A DNA stretch of 8,240 nt, taken from positions 1 through 8,240 of the forward strand of contig JAFOYS010000191.1 of the NCBI GenBank assembly GCA_017391435.1, read 5' to 3'. The first letter of the stretch is position 1. Each line of letters starts with the position of its first letter. The notes under the pieces were generated by a model. The model saw nothing but the letters and a program-made list of their open reading frames with translations, was not told the DNA's origin and ran no database searches. The stretch is from Alistipes sp. Lineage in GTDB: Bacteria > Bacteroidota > Bacteroidia > Bacteroidales > Rikenellaceae. Position numbers and translations under genes: made by a program. This document shows, in pieces, positions 1 to 5,898 of this stretch.

Positions 1-1
1 A

Positions 2-823
2 GGCGGGGTGTGCTATGGTAAAATTGATAGTAGCACCGAGTCTCTACTCTTTATTGAGGGTATTGCAGCGTCTGACTTTACAGATAGCGTAGAGCAACAA
101 AGCCGCGAGGTCTTTAGCAAGTTAGAGGCGACTCTTTCGGCGCACAACTTTACAGCCGAGAACATTGTCCGCCAGTGGAACTACATTGGGGATATTGTCG
201 GCAGCAGAGATGGTAAGCAGAACTATCAGGAGTTTAACGACGCCCGCACAGAGTACTACAGTCGTAGTTTGTGGAGCTATGGCTACCCTGCCGCTACAGG
301 TATCGGCAGTGAGGGTAGTGGCATTGTTGTTGGTGCTATAGCCTACAAAAGGGGTGATAATGGCGGTATATACCCTATAGACAACCCACTTCAAGTAGCG
401 GCACACATATACTCTAAGGATGTGCTTATTGACAGCCGCGCGAACGCAGTAAAGAGTACGCCAAAGTTTGAACGCGCAAAGATAATTGAGACAGAGCGCG
501 GTGCTTGTTGTTTTGTGTCGGGCACTGCCGCTATTCGTGGCGAGCAGAGCATAGTAGGCACTACGGCTGCCGAGCAGACAAGGCTTACAATAGAAAACAT
601 TGCACACCTTGTATCTAAGGAGAATCTCGTGAAGCACAACTGCAAGCCTTATGAGCTGAAGTACACTCAGCTGCAGGTCTTTATAAAGTGTAAAGATGAC
701 TATCTGAGTGTAAAAGAGGTTGTTGAGTCATACTACAACGATGTTGCTACTGTATACACAGTTGCCGATGTGTGTCGTAGCGAGTTACTTGTAGAGATAG
801 AGGGAATTTTAATATCACAATAA
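2..823 (+). CDS. RidA-fold, chorismatase-like protein (5' partial)
   Basis: The reading frame is open to the left edge, so the gene probably starts upstream; the GTG at 8 is unlikely to be the true start. Residues below count from that GTG. The pattern fits the FkbO/Hyg5/XanB2 chorismatase-like branch of the RidA (YjgF) superfamily: YPAATGIGSEG (93-103), a P-x-D-N-P-x-Q motif (123-129), FVSGTAAIRGE (169-179) and the C-terminal ADVCRSELLVEIEG (253-266). Known chorismatases cleave chorismate to hydroxybenzoates or dihydroxy-cyclohexadiene acids and are about 330-380 residues, so roughly 60-100 residues are probably missing. The canonical RidA active-site arginine that precedes the EIE motif is not evident, so simple imine deaminase activity is unlikely. 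No signal peptide can be judged; the protein is probably cytoplasmic. It lies 1 nt before the next gene, so it is co-transcribed with the export module. Family assignment is fairly safe; substrate and reaction are inference. Confidence 0.7.
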   Translation, partial: GGVCYGKIDSSTESLLFIEGIAASDFTDSVEQQSREVFSKLEATLSAHNFTAENIVRQWNYIGDIVGSRDGKQNYQEFNDARTEYYSRSLWSYGYPAATGIGSEGSGIVVGAIAYKRGDNGGIYPIDNPLQVAAHIYSKDVLIDSRANAVKSTPKFERAKIIETERGACCFVSGTAAIRGEQSIVGTTAAEQTRLTIENIAHLVSKENLVKHNCKPYELKYTQLQVFIKCKDDYLSVKEVVESYYNDVATVYTVADVCRSELLVEIEGILISQ

Positions 824-824
824 T

Positions 825-2240
825 ATGAAAAGAACATTTCTGATACTTATTGTCGCTCTGCTCTTTCCATTAGTGCAGGCCACAGCATCAGTACGATGTA
901 GCGATGAGGTATTCTTACGCCGAGCGTACCTTACCATAACAGGAGCGTTGCCTACACCAAATCAGTGCACCGCCTTTATTGACGACCAGAGTGCAGACAA
1001 GCGCGAGGTGCTTATTGACAAGCTTATACAGAGCGAATTAGGACTTAAGTATATGCAGATGCGCTGGGGAGATATTCTGCGTATAAAGTCGGAGTTTCCG
1101 AGCAACCTCTGGCCAAATGGCGTGCAGGCTTACAACCGCTGGATATACGAGCAACTGATGAATAATGTACCATACGACAAGATGGTACAGCGTCTGCTCC
1201 TGTCATCGGGTAGTAACTTCCGCTCAGGTGCTGCAAACTTCTACCGCGGATTTCAGAAGCGCACATCAAAGAACATATATGCAAATATAAACCTGCTCTT
1301 TCTGGGTAATAGAGAGTGTACAGACAATGGAAATCTCTGCTTCTCGCAGATAAAGTATAAGTCTACAAAGGAGTGGAAAGAGGAGATTGTCTATCTTGAC
1401 ATCCACAAGAAGCAACCATACCAAGATGTGGTTTTAGAGGATGGTACAAAGCTATATCTGCGTGCAGATAGCGACTGGCGTACTACATATGTCGAGTGGC
1501 TCACATCGCCAAGCAACCGCCGATTTGCAGAGGTTATGGTCAACCGAATGTGGTACTGGGTATTTGGACGAGGCATTGTCCACGAGCCAGATAATTGGCA
1601 TCCAGACAATAAGCCGTCAAATCCTGCTATGCTCAAGAATCTTACAGACCGCTTTATTGACTCAAAGTTTGATCTTCGTGCGCTGATGAAGATGATTCTA
1701 CTCTCAGAGCAGTTTAACTCTCTGCCAGCGCCAGATGGAGGCTATCTACCACAGCGTCTACCAGCGGAGGTTATTGTTGATGCTATTGCTACAGTTACTG
1801 GCACTTGGAGCACATATACAAGCCGAGTACCAGAGCCGTTTACAGTCTACCCACCACGAACAAGATCTACCCATCTGGGCGATGCTACCGTATCTTCATC
1901 AGAGCTTGAGCTCTTTGGAAAGGTCTCTCGTGATGTGTCGTTAGAGAGTCAGCGAAACAACACAATCACCTCGCGCCAGCTGCTATATCTTATGAACTCG
2001 TCAGTTCTTGAGAATAACATAAGACGCAGCCCTGTACTCCAAAGAATATACATTGACAGCCCTGATATAGAGACCATTGCCAACAAGATTACACTGCTTA
2101 CACTCTCTCGCCGAGCTACCCGTAGCGAGATTGATATCTACAAAAAGCATATGGATAAAAATCAGCTACCACTTATGGAGGTTGCGATAGATATTATGTG
2201 GATGCAGATAAACAGCAACGAGTTCCTTTATAACCACTAA
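825..2240 (+). CDS. DUF1549/DUF1553 (planctomycete PSD1-type) exported protein
   Basis: 471 residues. The ATG follows the upstream stop by 1 nt and gives a clear Sec signal peptide (residues 1 to about 21, K2-R3 then a hydrophobic core), which fixes the start. DUF1549 spans about 25-185: FLRRAYLTITGALPTP (30-45), then a D-K-R-x-x-L-I-D-x-L segment and RWGDILR (80-86). DUF1553 spans about 225-471: NRRFAEVMVNRMW (231-243), FGRG (247-250), the KPSNP segment (263-267), LPAEVIVDAI (312-321) and the terminal N-S-x-E-F-L-Y-N-H. Planctomycete relatives are usually longer, often with a fused cytochrome c domain, and carry C-x-x-C-H-x-H-P after FLG and a C-E-C-E-R motif near FGR. Here those positions read FLGNRECTDNGNLC (159-172) and LESQR (373-377), so no heme-type motif remains. 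The function of the family is unknown. It probably acts in the periplasm or outer envelope with the next two gene products. Confidence 0.88.
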   Translation: MKRTFLILIVALLFPLVQATASVRCSDEVFLRRAYLTITGALPTPNQCTAFIDDQSADKREVLIDKLIQSELGLKYMQMRWGDILRIKSEFPSNLWPNGVQAYNRWIYEQLMNNVPYDKMVQRLLLSSGSNFRSGAANFYRGFQKRTSKNIYANINLLFLGNRECTDNGNLCFSQIKYKSTKEWKEEIVYLDIHKKQPYQDVVLEDGTKLYLRADSDWRTTYVEWLTSPSNRRFAEVMVNRMWYWVFGRGIVHEPDNWHPDNKPSNPAMLKNLTDRFIDSKFDLRALMKMILLSEQFNSLPAPDGGYLPQRLPAEVIVDAIATVTGTWSTYTSRVPEPFTVYPPRTRSTHLGDATVSSSELELFGKVSRDVSLESQRNNTITSRQLLYLMNSSVLENNIRRSPVLQRIYIDSPDIETIANKITLLTLSRRATRSEIDIYKKHMDKNQLPLMEVAIDIMWMQINSNEFLYNH

Positions 2241-2251
2241 ACCACACCACT

Positions 2252-3523
2252 ATGAGAAGGATATATCTTACAATAGTACTACTTGTAGCACTCTGCTATG
2301 GAGCATATGCACAGAGGGCTAAGTCGGTGATTTTAGTATACTTAGATGGCGGTCCAGCACAGACCGACACCTTTGACCCCAAGCCAGAGATGGGGCGCAA
2401 CTACCACGGCAACTACAAGGGCGTGTGTCAGACAAATGTAGAGGGTGTTGTCATTGGCGAGAAGTTACCACTACTTGCCACTATGGCAGACAAGTATACC
2501 CTTATTCGCAGCCTTACTCACGGCAGTAATGCCCACGAGACTGGTCACTACGCTATGATTACGGGAGATAGCTCTGGTGGAGCGGTTGTCTATCCATCTT
2601 TTGGAGCGGTGATATCCTATATGATGAAGGATAGCTACAAAGGTATTCTGCCTTGCTACATCTCTGTCACAAGTGCAAACAGCCGATTTAACGAGGGTGG
2701 ATTCTTGGGCAACGCCTACAAATCGTTTGACACGGGCGGAAAGCCAGAGTCTAAGGAGTACGAGGTTGAAGGTGTTGTCAACAAGCACATAGATCGCAAG
2801 AGAATGGATAGCCGTATGTCTCTGCTCCGCAGTTTTGAGTCTCTTGAGATGGATAAAGATGTTATAGACTCTCTGCGAGATATCAATATGGAGTTTATTT
2901 GGGGCGAGAGTCGCGAGATTTTTGACCTTAACAACGAGCCGGACTCAGTTAGGCAGCGATATGGCAAATCTCGACTTGGTCAGTCCTGCCTTGTAGCGAG
3001 GAGACTTGTTGAGGCTGGTGTGCCGTTTGTCAATGTTCGTACAACGGGTTGGGATACACACAAGAAGCACTTCCAGAAGATGAACTCAATGCTTCCAGAC
3101 CTTGACAGAGCCCTCTCTGCACTTATCTCAGACCTTGACAGTCGAGGACTACTTGACAGTACTATTATCCTCTGCGGTGGAGAGTTTGGTCGTTCGCCAA
3201 AGGTGCTTTGGGAGGCTCCGTGGAATGGTGGTCGCGCACATTTTGGTGCTGCATTTAGCTATCTTGTTGCTGGTGGAGGATTCCACGGCGGTAAGGTTCT
3301 TGGAGCGACAGACAAGACCGGCGAGAAGGTTGCCAAGCGACCTGTAAGCCCGTGCGACTTGATTGGAACGGTATACCTACTGATGGGCATTGACCCTTAT
3401 GGCACTCTGCCACACGTATCCGAGGGAGAGTTGCCTATACTTCCGTCGCTACTTGATAGCAAGAAGAGCCACGGCCTGTTATACGAGATTATTGACCTAA
3501 AAAAGCCTGACAATGAAAAGTAA
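2252..3523 (+). CDS. DUF1501 family protein (alkaline phosphatase/sulfatase superfamily)
   Basis: 423 residues, starting 11 nt after the previous stop, with a Sec signal peptide ending near A20-Q21. The MRRIYL start has two arginines but not a convincing Tat motif. DUF1501 landmarks in order: VILVYLDGGPAQTDTFDPKP (26-45), RSLTHGSNAHETGHYAMITG (86-105), GVPFVNVRTTGWDTH (256-270), DLDRALSALISDLDSRGLLD (283-302), GGEFGRSP (309-316), GGRAHFGAAFSYLVAGGG (326-343) and GATD (351-354). The Asp/His residues in LDGG, GWDTH and RAH sit where this superfamily binds metal. Family members normally have Ser after GGP; here it is Ala36. The gene overlaps the next by 11 bp, implying translational coupling. 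In Planctomycetes, DUF1501 genes are habitual neighbours of DUF1549/DUF1553 genes, and the same pairing holds here. No substrate has been established, so 'hydrolase' would be over-interpretation. Family call is confident; function is open. Confidence 0.9.
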   Translation: MRRIYLTIVLLVALCYGAYAQRAKSVILVYLDGGPAQTDTFDPKPEMGRNYHGNYKGVCQTNVEGVVIGEKLPLLATMADKYTLIRSLTHGSNAHETGHYAMITGDSSGGAVVYPSFGAVISYMMKDSYKGILPCYISVTSANSRFNEGGFLGNAYKSFDTGGKPESKEYEVEGVVNKHIDRKRMDSRMSLLRSFESLEMDKDVIDSLRDINMEFIWGESREIFDLNNEPDSVRQRYGKSRLGQSCLVARRLVEAGVPFVNVRTTGWDTHKKHFQKMNSMLPDLDRALSALISDLDSRGLLDSTIILCGGEFGRSPKVLWEAPWNGGRAHFGAAFSYLVAGGGFHGGKVLGATDKTGEKVAKRPVSPCDLIGTVYLLMGIDPYGTLPHVSEGELPILPSLLDSKKSHGLLYEIIDLKKPDNEK

Positions 3524-5594
3524 AAGAATAGCTCTATTTATACTCTGCGCCATATTTTCTACCACTCTTTACGCGCAGAAGTTATCACTCGGATTCCTCT
3601 ACCCTGCGGGCGGTCAGGTTGGCACCACTGTAGAGATTGAGGCCGGTGGACTTAACATCAACAAGGCTACAAAGGTTCTGTTTAGCCATCCAGGTATCAG
3701 CGCCGAGATTGAACCAATAAAGGAGAGCCAATCGGCAAAAAGAAAGCGCCGTAGACTCAACGACCAAAGTAGCCCTCAGCTTGCCGACAGAGTAAAGCTG
3801 ATAATAAAGATTGCAAAAAATGTTCCGTGCGGTATGTATGACCTTAGACTGCAAGGTCCAAGTGGCGTGTCAAATATGTTGCCTTTTGAGGTGGCATCAT
3901 ACCCGAACTTTGTTGAGAACAAAAAGGCTAATGCAAAAAATCCAAACAGAGTGACAACACTACCTGCTGTTCTATGCGGATATGTCACTCCAGGAGGCGT
4001 TGACCACTTCTGCTTTGAGGGTCAAAAGGGGCAAAATATCGTGGCGACAGTTAAGGCGCGACAGTTAGTGCCATATATTGCCGATGCTGTTCCAGGTTGG
4101 TTTCAGCCAGTGCTGAAGATTACCGACTCTGAGGGTCGCGAGGTGGCATACTCTGACGACTACCACCACAATGTAGACCCTGTGATTATCACTACCCTAC
4201 CTAAGAACGACATCTACACTGTAACTATTCACGACGCTATATACCGCGGTCGCGAGGACTTTAACTACCGCATACACATAGGCCAGATACCGTTTGTTAC
4301 GGGTCGCTATCCAGCCTATGGAACTGTCGGCAAGAGTATAAAACAGGAGATTAAGGGTGTCAACCTCGGCACGACAACTGCCAAGGTAAAGGTTAAAAAG
4401 GAGGGCTACAACCAGATTACCTTTACAAACAATATTGGAACATCTGATGCAGTCTCTTTCTACGCTCTGCCAAAGGGCGTAAAGCTTATGTCTGGCAAGG
4501 AGGGGGCGACAATTGGCCTTCACACAGCGCTTTCGGACTCTCTTACAGAAAAGTCGCGCATTAAGCGCTATAGAGTCAATGCACAGATGGGCGAGACTAT
4601 TATCATTGAGCTTATAGGTCGTAGAAACGGCTCAAGGATAGATGCAGTGCTGCGCCTTCGTGACCACTTTGGCAAGGTCGTGGCAAAGGTTGACGATACT
4701 GAAGACCCTATGCAGGGACTGATGACCTTCCACGCCGACCCAGTGCTCAAATACACGGCCAAGCGTACTGGAACAATGATTCTTGAGGTTGAGGATCTCT
4801 ACCAAGGCTATGGCGAGGATTACCACTATCTGCTCTGGCGCCATAGCCAGCTACCAGCCTTCAACGCCTTTGTCTCGCCGGCAAATATAACCATTCCTGC
4901 GGGTGGTACAGCCTCTTTCCGCGTAGATATTACCGGAAAAGTAAAGCGACCAGCAAACCTTATTGTAGATGGTCTACCTAAGGGCTTTACAACAAGTAGC
5001 CTCAAAGTGCTTGCGAGCAAGAGGTGGAATGTCTCTATAACCTCGCCAAAAGATGCTACAGTTGAGAGATTCCCTATAAAAGTTGAGTTGGAGTACGCCA
5101 CAAAGGACTCTCGCGCAACTGCAAAGGTTGTTCCTGTAGATAATATGATGCAGGCATTCTACTACACCCACTACATTCAGGCTGCGGAGCTGGCTCTTGA
5201 TGTGGTTGCGCCGTCACCATACCGCCTAAGCGTAGATTTTGATGTTGAAAATGAGGTGAAGTTCTCGGCAAACAACGAACATATCCCTATTAAGATTATT
5301 GTCGACAAGGACCCAGGCTTTAACGAGCCTATAGAGCTGATTATGGGTGTTAAACATAGACTCTTTACCCTTGACCCTGTCACAATACTTCCAGAGGAGC
5401 GCGAGAAGATTATCTATCTCAAACTCAACCACGCAGGCTTTGAGCGATTCAGAGGAAAGAAGAACGCTCCATTCTGGCAGATGAATATCGTCGGTACAGT
5501 CAAGGGCGAGATTACTAAACAGGGTAAACGCACCTTCCAAAACGCTAAGTACCGCGAGATGACCCCGTACTTTACACTTCGTCTGAAGAACTAA
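3513..5594 (+). CDS. exported multidomain beta protein with TIG-like and PPC-like domains
   Basis: 693 residues. The ATG lies inside the end of the previous gene (11-bp overlap), and a Sec signal peptide ends about A21-Q22. After it, LGFLYPAGGQVGTTVEIEAG (26-45) begins a TIG/Ig-like domain (to about 127), as in planctomycete PPC-type proteins. A PPC-like (bacterial pre-peptidase C-terminal) beta-sandwich follows at about 150-258, with VDHFCFEGQKGQNIV (163-177), DDYHHNVDP (215-223) and the Y-R-x-x-I-G close. A second TIG-like segment (about 259-315) starts FVTGRYPAYGTVGKS, and a second PPC-like repeat lies at about 345-440. The rest (450-690) looks like further Ig-like strands. A basic patch, AKRKRRRLND (75-84), interrupts the first domain. 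No T9SS C-terminal sorting domain, transmembrane anchor or catalytic motif is visible. As last gene of the operon it is probably a structural or binding partner of the DUF1501 and DUF1549/DUF1553 proteins. That role is inference; the domain reading is fairly solid. Confidence 0.82.
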   Translation: MKSKRIALFILCAIFSTTLYAQKLSLGFLYPAGGQVGTTVEIEAGGLNINKATKVLFSHPGISAEIEPIKESQSAKRKRRRLNDQSSPQLADRVKLIIKIAKNVPCGMYDLRLQGPSGVSNMLPFEVASYPNFVENKKANAKNPNRVTTLPAVLCGYVTPGGVDHFCFEGQKGQNIVATVKARQLVPYIADAVPGWFQPVLKITDSEGREVAYSDDYHHNVDPVIITTLPKNDIYTVTIHDAIYRGREDFNYRIHIGQIPFVTGRYPAYGTVGKSIKQEIKGVNLGTTTAKVKVKKEGYNQITFTNNIGTSDAVSFYALPKGVKLMSGKEGATIGLHTALSDSLTEKSRIKRYRVNAQMGETIIIELIGRRNGSRIDAVLRLRDHFGKVVAKVDDTEDPMQGLMTFHADPVLKYTAKRTGTMILEVEDLYQGYGEDYHYLLWRHSQLPAFNAFVSPANITIPAGGTASFRVDITGKVKRPANLIVDGLPKGFTTSSLKVLASKRWNVSITSPKDATVERFPIKVELEYATKDSRATAKVVPVDNMMQAFYYTHYIQAAELALDVVAPSPYRLSVDFDVENEVKFSANNEHIPIKIIVDKDPGFNEPIELIMGVKHRLFTLDPVTILPEEREKIIYLKLNHAGFERFRGKKNAPFWQMNIVGTVKGEITKQGKRTFQNAKYREMTPYFTLRLKN

Positions 5595-5597
5595 CAC

Positions 5598-5627
5598 AAA
5601 AAGGGATGACACTATGTCATCCTTTTT
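5598..5627 (+). terminator. rho-independent terminator of the operon
   Basis: Four nt after the stop codon at 5592-5594 there is an A-tract. Then an 8-bp perfect stem, GGATGACA (5604-5611) with TGTCATCC (5615-5622), closes a 3-nt loop (CTA) and is followed by TTTTT (5623-5627). The flanking A and T tracts can extend the stem past one bulged G. This ends the four-gene transcript. Confidence 0.9.
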
Positions 5628-5662
5628 ATTGGTAACATTAATGCAATTTTTTCGTCTTTTTA

Positions 5663-5694
5663 TTTGCAAATAAGGTTGATTCTTGCTATATTTG
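5663..5694 (+). promoter_or_regulatory. Bacteroidetes-type primary sigma promoter
   Basis: The -33 element TTTG (5663-5666) is separated by exactly 20 nt from the -7 element TATATTTG (5687-5694), matching the Bacteroidetes consensus TTTG-N19-21-TAnnTTTG in sequence and spacing. Transcription would begin near 5698-5702. It drives the lipoprotein gene at 5899 and leaves an untranslated leader of about 200 nt. It lies downstream of the operon terminator, so the lipoprotein is a separate transcription unit. Confidence 0.85.
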
Positions 5695-5714
5695 CGTACG
5701 GAATAATCTATAAG

Positions 5715-5795
5715 ATGAGAGCTATACAAATATCTGCATATTTATTCCCTCTCCGAAAATTCGGGGGGGGGATTTTTGCATCTATAACTCTCTAA
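5715..5795 (+). CDS. possible 26-residue leader peptide
   Basis: An ATG about 14 nt after the predicted transcription start opens a 26-codon frame ending in TAA at 5793-5795. It reads MRAIQISAYLFPLRKF, then three glycines from the G9 run, then IFASITL. The frame passes straight through hairpin P2, so a translating ribosome would melt that hairpin and its T-run. There is no run of a single amino acid that would point to amino-acid attenuation, and no Shine-Dalgarno (normal for this phylum). It may be coincidental; position relative to the promoter and hairpin is the only support. Confidence 0.25.
   Translation: MRAIQISAYLFPLRKFGGGIFASITL
5745..5777 (+). terminator. attenuator-like hairpin with G9 tract (P2)
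   Basis: TTCCCTCTCCGA (5745-5756) can pair with TCGGGGGGGGGA (5761-5772) as 12 consecutive pairs, three of them G-U wobbles, around an AAAT loop. TTTTT (5773-5777) follows directly. Stem plus T-run is the form of an intrinsic terminator, placed about 45 nt into the transcript and well before the lipoprotein start. That position suggests attenuation. The short T-run makes termination strength uncertain. Confidence 0.5.
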
Positions 5796-5820
5796 TCATC
5801 AATATTTTACAGACTTTTAA

Positions 5821-5844
5821 GGCGATAAGAGCAATCTTACCGCC
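5821..5844 (+). promoter_or_regulatory. leader hairpin with GNRA-type tetraloop (P3)
   Basis: GGCGATAAGA (5821-5830) and TCTTACCGCC (5835-5844) form nine Watson-Crick pairs with one A-C mismatch (5825/5840) around the loop GCAA (5831-5834), a GNRA-class tetraloop. No T-run follows, so it is not a terminator. GNRA loops are typical of structured RNAs, which supports a functional fold. Confidence 0.55.
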
Positions 5845-5898
5845 CGCTTTGCTATGCAGATACACAAACAAACTTATTATAAACCAAATTTAAACATT

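Larger units (their letters stand above)
5731..5862 (+). repeat. long-range perfect inverted repeat closing the leader (P1)
   Basis: TATCTGCATA (5731-5740) is the exact reverse complement of TATGCAGATA (5853-5862), with 112 nt between the arms. A perfect 10-bp match at this distance is unlikely by chance, although the arms are fairly A/T-rich. Both internal hairpins fall inside it, giving a multi-branched fold in RNA. Confidence 0.6.
5700..5898 (+). promoter_or_regulatory. structured 5' leader RNA of the lipoprotein gene
   Basis: This stretch lies between the predicted transcription start and the lipoprotein ATG. It is unusually long and holds three helices that nest without conflict: P1 (5731-5740 with 5853-5862, ten perfect pairs) encloses P2 (5745-5756 with 5761-5772) and P3 (5821-5830 with 5835-5844). 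From 5863 to the start codon it is A-rich and apparently unpaired, as expected for a Bacteroidetes ribosome landing site. An alternative pairing of GAGCTATA (5719-5726) with TATAACTC (5783-5790, one mismatch) would interleave with P1 and could form a switch or pseudoknot. I recognise no known riboswitch class. Function as a cis-regulator is inference. Confidence 0.55.

Noticed and set aside
8..10. GTG as the real start of the first gene
   Set aside because: The frame stays open to the window edge, and the protein is shorter than the chorismatase-like family. It lacks the expected N-terminal part, so a start upstream is far more likely.
122..637. 171-codon open frame on the minus strand inside the chorismatase-like gene
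   Set aside because: It lies wholly antisense to a gene with clear family motifs and has no recognisable domain or promoter. Its low-complexity hydrophobic content is typical of a shadow frame.
1299..1345. Heme-binding motif in the DUF1549 domain
   Set aside because: The cysteines (residues 165 and 172) are seven residues apart with no histidine following, so this is not CxxCH.
2252..2314. Tat signal on the DUF1501 protein because of the MRR start
   Set aside because: The motif lacks the usual context and precedes a strongly hydrophobic Sec-type core ending in AYA-Q. A Sec signal is the simpler reading.
5685..5695. CTnDOT-like integration site (GTAnnTTTGC)
   Set aside because: The sequence is CTATATTTGC, lacking the leading G, and is fully explained as the -7 promoter element. 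No integrase or element boundary is nearby.
5226..5729. 167-codon minus-strand frame crossing the operon end, terminator and promoter
   Set aside because: It would run through the operon terminator, the forward promoter and the end of a well-supported gene. It has no recognisable domain.
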